Assembly: GCA_008694505.1 (NCBI GenBank)
Contig: VZDJ01000102.1
Coordinates: 62,763 to 126,762 of the forward strand
DNA length: 64,000 nucleotides
Reading direction: 5' to 3'
Origin: Cyanoderma ruficeps
Taxonomy: Eukaryota > Chordata > Aves > Passeriformes > Timaliidae
Positions 1 to 15,200 of the stretch are shown here, piece after piece. Within the stretch, counting starts at the first letter, position 1. Every line of letters begins with the position of its first letter. The position numbers and the translations under genes are program-made. Below the pieces are notes generated by a model. It was given only the letters and a program-made list of their open reading frames with translations. It was not told the origin of the DNA and made no database searches.

Positions 1-2489
1 TGTAAGGTTCTGATATTGCCTGAAAAAGTGTTAACTGTCAATGAAATTCTAAATATCTTTTCTATTTAGAGGAGTACAAAGATTAAAAACAGGAAAAACG
101 GGTGTCGACTTTTAGGTGAAAAAGTTTGTGTAATATAATTTCTGTTTCATGTGAATAAGTTGAATAACTGGGTTGTTTGAGCTGAAGTGCTTCAGAAAAT
201 GAATGTGAAATGTAACTGTGGTCTGAAAAGATACATAAAAATTCAGAAGGAAAGAAAAGAACCGTGTTGGTTTTGATCTGCAATACTTTTTTTCTGCATC
301 ATCTTATTTACAGCTGGCATCAGCCTCTCCAAAAAGGTAAATCCCCTGAGTGGAGGCTGTGATTAGTGATAAGCAAATGTCAGCAGGTGTTATGAACTCT
401 ATTATTAGTTGCTTCAACTCCTGAACCATTTCCCAGCCTTCTGAGGCTTTTATCAAGCCACTGACAGGTTGCCTGAAAATTAGGAAATTTAGGAAGGCTC
501 TTAAAAGATGCAGAGCTAAAAAAAAGAAAAGTCCTCCAAGAATGGTAACAAGGATGAATATGAGCATTTGTGGAGAAGCCTTGGATAAAAACATTTTGGG
601 AAAGGGCATTGAAATACAATAAAAAATGGGCAGTTACCTCGCAAGGGCACTTTTTCAATTCTTAACCAGTGGAACAGAAAAATAACTGAAGGCCTCACAG
701 CACTTCTAGAAGTGCCAGGTTTTCCTGTTCTTTTTAAAAGGTCTTATTTCTGCCTCTTCCACTTAAGAAAATACTGGAAATTGCCTTTTTTCCCTTGGAA
801 GTCCTTTCTTTCAGAGGAATATGCTTTAAAGTCATCATCTTTTTGGTAGTTATGTTAGTTTTTTTCAGAAAGGAAAGCTGTGGTTTTTCACTTGTGCTGG
901 TTGACAGGGTGTTCTTAGCATACCCTTCTATAATGACCTTCCTTTTGCAGTTTCCCCTTTCTGTCCCTTTGCGTTTCTAGACCAGGCTATGCTGTGGAAA
1001 CTTTCTTAAGAGATGTTTTGGTGTAGAGTTAATGTTTCCTCCTTAAAGAGTAACTGAATAAAGCAAGGGATAGGCTCTACCACCATTTCTAGGATTACAT
1101 TTTAGTGCAAGCTTAAGCTATACTGGTCAACTGCAACTTTTTTTTTTTTTTTTAATGATCAAGTGACTTTAATTGGGGTTGGCTTTTATTATCGCTGTTA
1201 ATGTAAGAAGGCTGTGTGAGTAAAGCTTTATTCCTTTAAAGCTGATTATAAAAAATAATAAAATCTCTCTTCTGTTTCACAGAAAATGTGTTGCTCAGAG
1301 TAAATTATCTGAATGAGCTCATATGAACGAAATGAGAATCAAATCAACTCATTTGCTAGGCATCTCTAGGGAGTAAACTAATTTTTGAGCTTTTAGGCCA
1401 TGTGGATTTTTTTTCTTTACTTTTTATTTTTTGGTACACACTACTGCATTCAAGTTTCAATTATAGCTGTCAGGATGAAAACAAAGTGAAATTGTCTTCT
1501 CTTTCTATTGAAAAGACCAAGAAATCTCCTAGATCGTGTTCTTGTCACAATCTAAGACATTTTGTACAAAGATTTGAAGGATCTGAAGTGGTGTGTAGTG
1601 TTTCCATGACTAGAACATCCAGTCTAAATTCACCAATGAATAAAAAAATCATAAGTATCATGAAAACTGTCTCTTGTATCTAGTATTTCTTCCTGTGTGG
1701 CTCGAGGCCAGCAGACCAGTCGTGACATTTGCTGGTAAAATTTGCAAGGTTTTTCACGCCAGGTCATTCTTGTGATCTGTTCTGTCTGCAGATCAGAAAT
1801 GTGTAGTAATGGATTAAAATACCTTAGGGTATGCTATGATTTTTCACGGCCATTCATACTTTATCTTTACCAATTAATCTTCTGACAATAGTCAAGCAAA
1901 GCAAGTAACACGGGCTTGGATAGTACATGGATGTACTTGGATTTGCAGGAATTCATAATCCTATAAATGGATTAAGTAGCTGACTGCATCCCACTAAGGA
2001 TTTGATTGTGATAAAACCTTTTAAACATGTTCATATACTTGAACATTTTTGCTAAGCTTGCTCATAACACCTAAAATTTATCTGAAGGGTAAGTCCCTTT
2101 TTGAGGTGGAAACCAAGAATTTCTTAGCAACGGTGAGGAACAGAAATAGTCTTGAGGGTAGAAAAGGAAAGGTTGGATTTGGAAGTGGGATGGAAGTGGA
2201 TGAAGTGGGAGAGTAGGCAGGAAGCTGATGACCTACATGGGGTTGGGGCAGCAGTTCAGTGCTGGTTTTACCAGTTATGCAAAACTGGTTTTACAAGTTA
2301 CAGGTTTTACCCACTGATGCTGCAGAGACAGCCTGGTTTGGTTCAGGGAGGAAGTAATTTCCTTCAGCAGTTTCTCCTCCTGATGAATAAATTAATTAAA
2401 CTCAGGGACTGGTGGTAAAAAATTTTGAGGGCTACAAACCTTGCCTGTCAATGGAGGAGAAACTCATCTCTCCTCACAATTAATGAGTT

Positions 2490-2860
2490 CATTATTTCTG
2501 TATGCAAAGCCCCTTGAGGTTGGGTGAAACTTTCAGGGGTCCGAGCTCAGATGACCCCTTTGAGTTTCCTTGAGACTCTGCCCTGATGGTGACTTGATGG
2601 AGAGAGGCAGCCTTGATCCAGTTCTCCAGAAAAGGAATTTTAATAATGCCAAAATAACAAACAAGTTGTTCATTATATCTGGAGCGAACGGGAACAAGGC
2701 AGTACCAAGGGGCCAAAAGGCAAGAGGCCAGGGTCAGACAGGGGTATTTGTACACCCCAGTGTGGGGAGGAGTTAAGGCAGGGTCTGAGGGAAGGGTCCA
2801 ACAGGGAAGAGCGATTTGGAACATTAAAATTTCTGCCCCAAAAATCAACCTGTGGCAGCA
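2490..2860 (-). mobile_element. Possible old LTR remnant, minus orientation
   Basis: Read on the minus strand, the block begins near a TGCCACAGG-like end. It runs through a C-rich U3-like stretch with a TACAAATACCCC motif and a GATATAATG TATA-like motif, then an ATTAAAA poly(A)-signal-like motif. A U5-like segment follows. This order resembles an avian endogenous retrovirus LTR. I could not find a clean target-site duplication or a second copy in the window, so the boundaries and the call are inference. A unique non-coding sequence is the main alternative. Confidence 0.3.
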
Positions 2861-3605
2861 CAAAGAACTAAGAACCTTCTAGCAACAATTTGCACACTTG
2901 AACAGAGGGAGGATGTGAGCAAGCCTCTTGCTCACTGCACTTAGAACAGGGTTTCCCAGGGTATTCGTTTTTCCTCTTCCCTGGGGAAACCACTCTCTAC
3001 AGTTTGGAAACACCATGGCATCATCAGGTATTTAAATCTTACATTTCCAAAGGCAGAAAACCAGGATCTGAGTGTGTTTGTTCTCCTCTTTCTCTTATTC
3101 CCTAATGAGCAGTCTGTATGCCCAGGCTGATACGAACTGTGCTGCTGTAGAAGGGCAGTTTGTCTGTCTGTCTCGTGTTTGGGCAGACGGAAGGGGAGCA
3201 GATCCCGGCTATTCCCAGGTGCTGGAATGAAGAGTCCGACGGCAGTGCTGGAAACAAGCACCCCCACCTGCCTGGAACTTCCCCCAAACTCCTTCTGGCT
3301 TCTTTTTTTCCTTGTTAATGTCGGGATGATTAATACGCAGAAAATGTAGATTTCGAGTTCAGACTTGGATGTTCATTGTTTCTTATCTATTTACAGACTC
3401 ACAAGGTGTGAGCACTAACTAACAAGTTAGAGAAACGAGGTAAAGAGTTAGAGGTGCTTCTAATTCTTTCCAAGGTTGTTTAAGTGGTAATTACCCAGTA
3501 GTAAGGTGATACCTATATTATTTATGTTTTTGACCCGATAACGACCACCCAAGGCCCACAATGCGGACCTTTTTCACCCAATTACAGAAAACCACCCAAG
3601 CCCAT

Positions 3606-3641
3606 GAAGAAGAAGGAAGAAGAAGAAGGTGAAGAAGAAGG
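3606..3641 (+). repeat. GAA-rich microsatellite
   Basis: An imperfect (GAA)n tract of about 36 bases, broken by single G insertions. It sits in a longer block (about 3530-3960) with A/C-rich flanks and a CCTCCATCTTG motif just downstream, which could belong to a degraded LTR. That wider assignment is only a suspicion. The microsatellite itself is directly visible. Confidence 0.7.
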
Positions 3642-6600
3642 ACTCAGACAAAATCCTCCATCTTGACTCATATGTATTACTATATACTAAAATCTTAAAT
3701 CTATGTTTCCGGAATTCCAACACCCTCATCCTCATAGAGGAAAACCAGCAAGAATAGCTTTGCCTGTGGGCTAGCATTAATTCATATTTCTTCCTTTTTA
3801 TTTTCCCTTGGTTTGCTGCAGGTTTAAAAGCCAGCCTTGCCACCTCACCACCAATCCCGTTGATGATGGGGACTTAGAGAGCTGCTGGTCAATGTTCCGT
3901 GTAGCTGCTGGGATGGCGACACTGAGGGAGAGGAAACTGCTGTCGTGTTTTACATAAATACATCTAAGGATGTATCCAGGGGTATTTACTCCAGATCCTC
4001 AAAGGCATTCATGCACCTAATTAATATATTGGAAATAGATAACCTTGGGGAATTGGCCTCTGACTTTAATGGAGAGTTGCAGCAATAAGGAGAAGAGACT
4101 TGGATAAATGCAATCCATTCCAAGCCTCTTGGGGTTGCTCAATAAAACTGAGATGTCTGAGCTGTGAGAATAGGTTGTCTGCTTTGGAAAGCCTTGTTCT
4201 TTTTGTGTGTGGACAAATACAAATTGAATCTTGTTTAAAAAAAATAATTAAAAACTTAAGGAAGTTTTAATTGGAAGAGTTTTACAGCTGTACTATTTGT
4301 ACAAGATGTTTACCAGAGAACAAAGTACTGTCATAAAAATTTGGGATTTTACACCGATGCTGGTAAAAATTTCCAGATGCAGCACAGTAATAAGGTTGAT
4401 TTTCAGGGTAAGAATGATTAAAATCTCTTCTAGTATACAGGCATAATGTCACTAAGAGGTGACTGGAAAAAATTTTGGCAAAAAAAGTTTTATGTCTTTC
4501 TGATGAATTACTTGCACTTCTATCATCTGTCATCTGACCGTAGTCTTGTGTAAAAGACACTAACCACTGTCTTCTACTTGAAGAAGGTGCTCAATTTATA
4601 TAACTCGTAAAAAGAATAAATAATTTATGTTTGATTGACATAAATCATAAATTTTTTTGGAAATATGGAAATTTTGAGTAAGTCTCCCAAATTAATTATA
4701 TTTAGTCATGAACTATAATTCTGTTGGGGTTTTTTTTTAATCCGGATTGTTTTATCTGCCCTTGGAAATTGTCAGAAACAATTAACTGATATTTTAAAAA
4801 CATGTCTGGATCTGGAGGTAAAGGATGAAAATGGTAATCAAAGTGTTTGAAAACAAGATGAGTTTTAATGTCTTACAGTTTTAATCTTAGTGTGATAGAC
4901 TTATTCAAATATCCCATTTCCAAATGCTGCACCTGAACTGGAATTCAGCTTACACTATTTTATGGGCAGATTTGTTGAAATGGTTCCCACTGGGTTGCTT
5001 ATTTATCTGATTTCCTGGGCATGATGTGTTAAGACATCAAAGAGGGGAAAATTCCAAGTGGAAGTGACTGATTCCTGGTTGCTCCATCACTAAAATATTT
5101 CTGATTGCAGGGGATTCCTTTCATTTTTGTGTAGGAGACAACTGTTTATCTCTGTTAAGCAGAAAGCTGGAGCTTCTGCAGGCTGTCAGGTTCTGGCACA
5201 GAATTCTTTAGCCAGAAACAAAGGCTTGTTTTGGAAGCACTGAATCCCTCGAGCGTTAGTGGACTTCATCCCTGTCAACAGATTTGGGGCTGGTAGAAGT
5301 ATCCCCTCTTCACACCATAATCGTTAAAATTTGAGAATCCTTTTCATGTTCTGTCAGGCCCTAAGTAATAAGAGAGAGATTAGAGAGACTTTGGAAGTCT
5401 CTAGAGAGGTAGTACATTTTTTTCTTTTATTTTCTTCTTTTTTTTTTTCATTCTAAATTTTAAAAAAGAAAAACATTAAAACTTAAGTTTGTAATCAGGT
5501 GAAGATCAGAAGGAATGGAGTCATCCGGGTCAAATAATGCTAGATATGACTACGGGGTTAAGGGAAAAAGCTGTAATAGGTTGTTATCTGTAACCTGCCT
5601 AAATACCTTTGTGCTGTGATTGAAATAGAAATATGCAAATATTCTGTCAGGGGTGTGTGTGCATGACTTGCTGGTATTACCTAAACGTTGTTGTCTCCAT
5701 ACTTCAGTAATTTTTTTCAATCCCAACTCCTCAATTCACAATGACAATTTTTCTAGGTCAGTCTTAAGGAAGTATGAAATTTGGCATCAGGATTTAGGAC
5801 AGAAATTATTCCTGTCCTAAATGTCTGCATCAGAATTTCTGGATTTTAAGTACTCCCTGGAGGATCTGTAATTATCCCTGAGGAAACATTAATGATGGAG
5901 ATCATCTTCCCACTGTGGGACGAGGGTACAGAACTGTGTTGGTGCTTCATAAACCTCCTGGAAACTTCAGGCACTAAGCCTAACTGTTGTTAAAATACCT
6001 TTTCTGACATTCAGCTAAAAATGCAGATTTCCTGCTGCATCCCACTCCACAGAATTAGCTAAGATTGCCTTGTGTTAGGCCTGCATATTAATTGAGGTCT
6101 ATCTGCTGAAACTTTCATATTGTCTGAGTAGCTTTTTCATTAGAAGTTATTTTGGGGAGTTTGGTTTTGTTCAGTTGGCTTACAAATGCAATTAGAATTA
6201 GCATATATCCATAAAGCTGTAATATTTCTTCAGGGAATTAAAATTTCAAGTAAATAGAAATGCTTTGATTGTGTTCAATATTTGCACATTTAAATCTGAG
6301 CTTGGCTTTTCATCTTGAGAACCTAAGCAAAGCCCAGAATTTTTATGCTTTAGGAACATTTGTGCTCTAGAGCTGTACTTGGTCTCTAGAATAAGTTATT
6401 TGCAAACCCAAATACTGGAAGTTGAAATCCAAACATTTTCCTGGGTCTTTCTTTGCTCCTTATGCTTTCCTCTGAAAGTGCTAAATAGATTCAGACGTTT
6501 CTCAGGCTTCAGCCTAGTCTTTGTTGAAAGCTTTGAGGGATTTAACATACTTTTCAACAGACCAGCCTCCAGCTTTTGGTATGTAAATAAGCTGCTGCTT

Positions 6601-9600
6601 AGCTCTTGTGTTTTACAGTTTTGATGTAACAATTAAGAAAAAAATTACGTAATCGCCTCCTGAATAAATGCCCTTTCTAGGAACTGGGAAAGTCAGAGAA
6701 GTCAAATTCTAAGCCAGTAGGCAATTTCTGCTAAATCCTGAAGCATAAAACCACTGTAGGAGTTTGGGTCCCTGCTTGTTCCCTGATCAAAGGAAGAATA
6801 GTCAGAAGTTAAATGTAATTAAAAGAGTATTTGTTCCTTGTTATTTCAGGATTACTTTGACAAGCAAAATATAAGTACTATGGCTGATAACATTAAATAT
6901 TGAATTCTTCGTGTAATAACTCTCCCAAAATAATTTCCCTAAAAATTTTCTCAAAAAGTGACTTAACATTTTAGTATTTAAACCAGGATTGACCTGGATT
7001 TATTAAAATTTCTTTAAATATCTCCCACCTATCTACTTTATAGTGATATTCTTGGGAAATACAGTAGACTTAGGAAGACTTGACTGCTTTTTCTTGGATT
7101 GAACTAAACCCCTTGTTCTGCCATTTTCTGATTGATGCACTGTAGAACATAAATCCTCGATAACTAGAAGTGATTATCAGGTAGAAGATTTGCTATCCAT
7201 AAGAAATTACATTATTCATATGACAAAATTAATCACTACTAGGTACTATGACAATACAGCAGTGAAGGTCACTGTGGAGATGCTTTTAACAGTTCAGTGA
7301 GGAAAAAATTGTAGAGGTGCATGCATTATAAATATATAATTTAACATAAAATTAAAATAGGTATGTTTTTACCTTTATTCCTTTCCTGACAGTCGGTCAG
7401 GTTCTATGGTTCAATCTGACAATAGATTTATCTGAAAAAACCCTGAGAATTTAGTCTTTTCCCAGTGCAGGGTGCCATTTCTGCAGCTTGAGCCGTGTGG
7501 TCCTTGGCTCCATGAACTGGGCTCTGCTTTTCTTAGGATCAAAAAATCCTAATCCACCATTGTCAAAAACTTTGGGCAATGGCTACTCTTGGAATGGAGT
7601 CGGGTTGCATTTATGCCTAAATATTTCAGGCCAATGCATGACAGCAGCAACAAAAAATAAAGAGGAGAAATGATGTACCGAGAAAATATCACTTAGTGGG
7701 ACAAACTGATGAAACATAGTATTTTATAGGGAGAATGATGCAGTTATGTTTATGGTATAGGTATATATATAACATTGTTAACTTTATTTCAAAATACGCA
7801 AGATACTTCAGGTCTATCATTTTTTTTACTTTAAAAGTGACATTTTTTTTGTGATGCTTGGTTGATATTTGGAGTCCCTGGGTCCATGATCTCGGTTTCT
7901 ATTTAATGTACCTATTATGCATAAACCAGGGAGAGTATGTACTATGAGAAAAAACTGGAAACCAGTGCAGCCTACTGAACATTAAAGCATGTATTAATTT
8001 ATTGTTCTGGGTTTCACTGGAACCCAGGTAGTTTATTATACCATTATCCGGTTACACTCCTTTGCTTCTGATTTTCAGGAGTAGTTTCTTTTGAACATTA
8101 ATCTCGTTTCTAAGAATTGCTGTGAAATTCTAGATTTGAGGAACTGACGCAGAACAGACACTGCCATTGCTTTCCTTGTCAAGCAAAGCACATAAAAATC
8201 TGGAATGAACTCTGTAGAGCTCTGCACAATTACCAGTGCCACCGACTGTCTCTTGCATTAAGGCGACCTTTGAGTGAGAACGTGAAATGAGGGTTTAAAA
8301 GAAAAAGCTCGTTATTGTTTCTGGTATAATTTTCATCAGCTCTAGTAGGAGTTAGAGTGGGTTTTGAAGCTGGAGTGAACTTGTCTGAAGGCTCATCTGT
8401 ATTCTGAAAGTTGAACAACTGTTGCCTTTTCCTGGTTTCTGCATTGCCTACCTATGGCTGAAAGCAGAAACGCTGGAATGCTGTGCAAGGAGTCACTGCT
8501 GTGGGTGGTGGTGTGGCCCTGAACAAAAACTGGGATTCTTCAAAAGCAAATCCACACAAGTGGAGTGCTTAATTTTACAGGCTCCAGGGTGAGAGGAGCT
8601 AGAGAATTGCTCTTTATTGCATCTCACTTCTCTCCCTTGGCGTCCCTCCATAATGTTGTGTGTCTCCTTATTGCATTTTATATTCAGAATCTGAATGAGG
8701 CAAACAATGCTCTTCTCCAGCATCTCCCTCTGAGCACAGGCACCTGAAACACCGTGCTGCAAACACCACTTCACTGAGCACATTTCTGTGATGGACAAAT
8801 CAATGTGCAGGGAGTCCTTGTTCTCCCTCTGGTGATAAACAGAACCAGACCAAAGTGAAAACATCACGGTGACAATCTGTCAGTTGAGTGGTTTTTTGCC
8901 TTTGAGTTAGATGTTCATGCATGTAGCTCATACTTGTGGTTGAAATGAGTGATTATTGTCAAAGTATTTTTGATGAGCAGGAAAACATAAATTATGTTGC
9001 TCTTATAACATCACAAACCTACAAATTCTGACATTGAGAACAAATGCAATTAAAAATAACAATAGAAGTGCAAAAAAAAAGAATTATTACTGTTATAGCA
9101 ACTCATTTATTTGAAATTATGCCCACAGTCTTTTGTGGAAATACTGTCTTCTGAGACAAATATATAATAAAATTGTCATAAAGTATTTCTAAACATTGTA
9201 AATTGGCTTGTTCATAGTATCTCATCCTGCTGTGGAAAGAACTGAATCTCAAAGAAGTCAAAGTGACTTATCCATGCTTAAACTGATATATTGGAAAAAC
9301 TAATACTGTATTCTCAGTTGGGGCTCAAAATTCCTTTCTATAGCCTAAAACTGATACAGGAAGTATGGGATGTCACTTGGCAAAATTAATAATTTAGGTA
9401 ATATTGAACACCTTCATCTGGAAAGACCAAAGATTGGATAGAAAGTTTATTCTGGTTCCTAGAAATTAAAGCACTGCCTCAAACAAATCTTGTGTTTCTC
9501 ATGCTAAGCACAAGCCTCATCAGAGTGAAATAAAACCCCACTTGGCACATGACCTGGCTTGGCCCAGCACTGCTTTGAGCTGCAAAAATAAATTTGGGGT

Positions 9601-12215
9601 TTCCCAAAAAGAGATCACGTACTGAAGCTTATTGTCTCTTATTAAGAGATTCTCTGGAATGAGGTGAATTCTGGAACTGAAACACAATTCCAGAACGGTG
9701 CTTTATGAACCCTGTTTTCTCCTTGGTGTGTGTGTGTGACAGATTATCACATTTTATAAAGTGTGTGTTTGACCCAGTCAGTCACTGAGGGTCCAAAGCT
9801 CAGTGAAGGCTGGGGGGGGATGTTAGCATCAAGGTGTGATCACTGCTCTAAATATTGCTACTTCCAGCATCTTCCAGCTTTGGAGGATTTCTAACCAAAA
9901 AAAAAAAATGAAAGGGACACAAAGCAAACTTCACAGATCTTGCCGAAGTGTTTTTATGGAGCACATCCTTATTCACAAAGGTGAATATATTCTTCCATTT
10001 TAAAACCAATTTGCATTAGAGGAGAAGAGAAACTGAGTGCAGACCATTTTTGACCACATTCATGATCTTTTGTAAAACTGATGTGCATTAAAGATTCATA
10101 GGAGTTTAAAAAATACCAACACCCCCTCAAACAGACCCCTGGTATCCATCAGGTGATGCTGCTTTTAATTCCCTCTCCTCAGACTGGTTTGCTTGAGCTG
10201 TTATATATTCCTGTCTATGCACCATCCAGCCAGGAGGCTGTTGCCATATGCACTTAAAAACATTTAAGAGAAATTTATTCTGATGAAATGGAGATATTCC
10301 TGGTGTCTAGTAACTGTGCAAAGCACGTGGCATACATATTCCAAGTGGAGACAAAGCGCCAGCCTTTTTGATCAGGAGCTTTCCTGCATTAATTCCTTCT
10401 GGAATTGCACTGTTCTAAGAATCTGTCGTGATATTAAGTTTGTTTATTATTCTGTGTTGTTTCTCATAACTAGACGTCTCTAAGCATCTGGTGGGTGGGT
10501 GGCATTGACTGAGGATTTTGAGACTGTGTGTGATTCTGGCACCAAAGTCACCCTGTGGATTTAGCACCGTTTTTGTATAGGAGCCTGAAGTGACAGAACC
10601 CATAAATAATGTACAAAGCTGTACGTTACAACAGAAGGATACAAAGTTATGCCTCCTGTTAGTATACATTGGTCTTGTATTTTTTTAAAAAAAATAAAAA
10701 ATAGAAGGAGCCATCTGAGAAAGTGCAATTGTGACATTAGAGATTGGCTCACAGATGCATGTGCATTTCTGCTTAGCCATGACCTAATGTACACCTACCA
10801 AAGGGTGTAATTAGATGTTTTTACTTAAAAACCTGATGATAGAAGGTAGATTTTTAAAAGAATAGGTAAGATCCCTCTTAATCTGATGACAATACTTCCC
10901 TTTGGGCTGGAGATGTTTGGGTTTCAGCTTTTTCTGACGAACTTGTCTGGCCATTTAAAAATATCTTGGCAATTTTCTCTTGCAGGCGCCATGGCCATCA
11001 TGAGTCTGACTTTCCAAACCTTGCCACCTCTGGCTGATGTGGTGGACAGCTCTGAGCTCAAGTGTTGTCCAAGTCACCTTAGCTGGGCATGAAGGAAACT
11101 TAAAACCCCGAGGAAATCCCTTTTTTTAGTATCACCATTTGCAACACTTTTATTCGGTAGTTTGGTACGAATCGTTTGATTAGTTTCTTGCACATACTTT
11201 TGGAATGAACATATCTGATCCTTTCCAAAATTCTGTTGCCTCAGTGTTTCTACAACATTCAGTGTTGTTTTCTGCCTTCTCTAAACATTTCAGTGTGCAC
11301 TTCAAGTTCTCTGTGCAGCAAGACTAATGTTTTAAGAACTGACTTATGTAATGGAGCACTTGCCTGCCATTACAACCCAAAATACAGCTTCCCCCACATT
11401 TGGCAGAACATATGTTCTGGGGGAGGGACAATGGCAAAGACCTAAAGAAATCTAAACATCCAAACAAGAAGTGAAAGAAAGCAGCACAATTCATTAGTGG
11501 AAAACCACTTGGGGCACCAGCTAGTCTAATTCTCTACTGCTCTAGACAATTATAATCCCAGAGGAAGGTTTCCCTGGCAGCATTTCAGGGGAAGGCTTAT
11601 ATTTTCATTATGAGGGAGTACTCTTGAAAAATATCCTTAATTAGGTCAGGACTGACTGAGGTTTCTTTAACACAAGCTACAAGTGTCTCCTTTTTTATTT
11701 TTACTGTTGTCAATCTGTTTGTTACAATCCATTACATAAAAATTAGAAGAAAGCTGATAATATGCAAAGAGTGATGATTTGGACACTGGTCTGTTGCTCC
11801 ACCATCTCCACCGAGTCACAGTCATTTTTTGACCTTTAATTTTCACCTCTTCTGAAATATATTATTTTCCTTAGCTTTGGGAACAGTCAGTAGTATAAGA
11901 TGTCTGGATATCTTTCGTAGCTCAAAAATATGCAATTCTGCAAGCAGCTGAATCATCAGAACCTTTCAAAGAGTGAAGATGGAATTTTTGCTGGGCTTAT
12001 TTTACCACCTAAGCGTTTTATGTCTCTACAAACCCAGGTTCCTAAGCACAGTTCCTTAAAATGTCCCCAAGTGTGTTTGGTTTGGTGTGGATTCACTGCC
12101 TTTGGGAAATGTTAACCTCTTGTCAGGGGTGGTTTACCTTCCTTCCATTTCCAGGGAAGCCTTCAGATCAAGTACAAAAATATATGAAAAAGCCTTAAAA
12201 TCAGTCTTTAAATTA

Positions 12216-12237
12216 CATCTCATATGAATATGAGATG
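12216..12237. repeat. Near-perfect palindrome, 10-bp arms
   Basis: CATCTCATAT and ATATGAGATG are exact reverse complements separated by GA. They could extrude as a small hairpin or cruciform or bind a dimeric factor. It is surrounded by ordinary AT-rich intergenic sequence, with no gene beside it. Confidence 0.7.
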
Positions 12238-15200
12238 CCTCAAATTCATATGTGGATGGTTTGGCCACAATCTTGGAATCATTTCTGGTTGCTCCACATC
12301 CCAAAATGGGACATGCTCCAGCCAGAGATCTGGCACTCTTTTTTCATGGTTTTCAGATTATTGTGTGTTATTAATCTGTTCTGTCTCTGAGGGGCTCTGA
12401 GACCACAATGACCTAAAAACTATCACAAGGTAACTTTGGCACAAATGCCTCCTCTTTTCTGGGAATCTTTTACCCTCACACTTCTAATCACTGAAGCTGG
12501 ATCTTTTAAAAACCATGTCTTCCTTTATTTCATATCTGGCTCACCCAAAAGTCCACCAGAAACACTCAGATACTGCAAATGAGTCCTGGAACTAAATATT
12601 CAGGGCTGCTATATTTTTTATTTGTTTTCCTCACCTTGACATTGGTTCTTCCAGTCTACGCTTAATTTTTTTTTGGCTTTGACAATCATTTTGTAGATCG
12701 ATTATAAATTCGTTTCATCAGGTTCTTGTTCTGTGTTTGCCAGCTTCACATGAGACTTTGAGAACCACACAGTGATAAGTAATAAAATAAAATAAAAATT
12801 TCCCCAACTCATAAGGATTTCTAGTTTTTTCCAAAGTGATACTTTTGGCTTTTGAATTTTTAAATGGTTAACGTGCACCTGCAGTGGTGGTAACCTTTTA
12901 TTATTTAGCGTGTTATTTGTGGTAAAACCAAAGCGAGGCATTTATTTCTGTCTTTGAAAAAAAATTTAAAATGACGAAAGAAACATTCAAACTGTTTCTA
13001 AATGCTAAATTTACTGATTTTCTTGGTAATTAAATGAATGCTTAGGTATTAATAATCAGCTACTGTAATGTCCTGCACGTGCTGTAGTAGATGCTGATGT
13101 CTTTACAAAGGGAAGGTAAATTATTTTGTATATTTCCACAAAGTAGTGAAGATGTTATATGTGTAAGAGTGCCTAATTTAGCATCTGTGTCAGGCTACAC
13201 AAAGAAAACACTAGAAAAAATGAGATTATAAAAAAAAAATGCAACACAGCTTGGTTCTTAATTCTTTCAGGAGATCCTACTGATGTCTTTGCAGCTTTAG
13301 GTGCTCGAGTCTTATCCTGATACCTTTCATGACATTGCTACTGATGGTCTCTAAGTATCATCTGTAAATGGGCTTCAAAAAGCTGTAACTCTTTTAATAT
13401 GTAATTTTGAAGGAATTTTTGAACCCTAATTCACTAATGGCCATTAACTCCAGGTACACAGGTGAATGTTATTTACTCTTCGCTTACAGTTCCTTATTTT
13501 TGATTGTCTATTCTTCTAGAAATCATGAAATGCTGGGTTTTCTCTGATTCTGGAAAAACCTACTTGATTTTGTCTTTTCCTCAGTATGTTTCAACAGTTG
13601 TAATTCAAGCCTATTTTGTGTTTCCTATGAGCCCTCACACATTGCATAAATTAAACTGTGAGGATCTGTATGTGGCCATAAATTCTTGCAATCAGTAGGG
13701 CAAAGGAGTAGTCTAAGAATTTGCCACTCCAAGCAGTAATTTTAGGTCTAATTTTCTCACAGAAAAGCATTTATGAGTGACCCATTTTGTCTCCAGCTGT
13801 TCCTCATGACGCAATGTGCCTTCTCTCATGAACAAAGATTTTTGTAAATATTCCACGGTAATTTTTCAAAAACGCCAGATTTCATCAAACATAATTTAGA
13901 TTTTTTTTTTCCTGTGTGTGAGATGTTTCTGCTTCAACAACCTGTTGCTCTTTTTAGAGACATCTTCCCTGTTTCAGTGGGGGAATTTGTAAGATGCAGG
14001 AATGTCGTTGTACTTTCAGTTAGGGTGGAGCAGGCTCAGTCAAGGAAATCACAGGTCCTTTTGTTAATCTTTCCACTTCCCACTACATATTAAGATGCCC
14101 AAATGAAGGTATTGAATTTGCACAGCATGTGTGGCTCTGACCTTTCATGTGAAATTTGAGGGAAATAGGACTGAGGGTCTAGGGGGAGCTAAGTCAGGCA
14201 GCATTTTGGCTCCCCAAAATCTCTCCCTGCATTTTCAGGGTGTGGGATAGCTTTTGCTTCAGAGGTTGTGAGTAGTCTCCCTATATGGCGGTTTGTCCTT
14301 TGATGACATGTCCAGGTAAAGAAGATAGCTTATTTCATTATTTTTCCTCTCAATTTCGGTAATCTCAGGCTTTTGGCTTTTTAAAAAGGATATGGTTTCC
14401 ATAGTTACAAGTTTAAATCACCTTTGATGCCATTACCTTTGTGCACATATCTTACAAAAGCATCTTGCTCTGTTTTTTAGACAGCTTCGATTTTCAAATA
14501 ATTTCTGAGGACAAGCTAAAATGTATTTTCTTTTCCAAGTGCTTTATAGTTTTCAAAAGCTCTTATCTGTATGTCTAGAACTTGTAGCAAACAGACTGCA
14601 TGTATTTTTTTTCCTTAACAAACAGTGGAAAACTATTGCCCTGCTAGGCTAGTTGGGATTTATTTAGTGACAAACCAAACCAAGAGAGGTAGTTCTATGT
14701 GTGTTGTTACAAACCTTAACATTTCAAAATAATCTGTTCAAAGTTTTGTAGCCTGAGCAGTTCATTCTTTGCTGTGAAGTTTCACAGGATTGTTCCTGTG
14801 ATCCAATCACGGTCATCAATAGCAAATTTGTCCATGGCTGTTGTTATGATTAATTTTTCATAAATTAATCGACTGTGGAACTGTGGGTCAACTGTGGAAC
14901 TGAGTGAGCAGTAACACCATTTATATCACTGAGTGAAAGAGGAAAAAAACTTTCCTTTTTACAAAATACTAAAAAAATTCACTTTATGGCTTCTGGATTA
15001 CTACTGTCTCAAGTCATTCGTGGTATAAATAAGAAGCAGAGGATGATTTTGAGTTCTTAATAATGGAACCAATGAGTGGGTACAAAAGTAGGAGAGATAT
15101 ATTTATGTACCTCTTGGGGAGCTAACGAAACTTTCCTGTGTGAAAATTATTGTTTTCACACGTTTTACTAATGAAATCATTTTACTGTCAAGGAAGTGGA

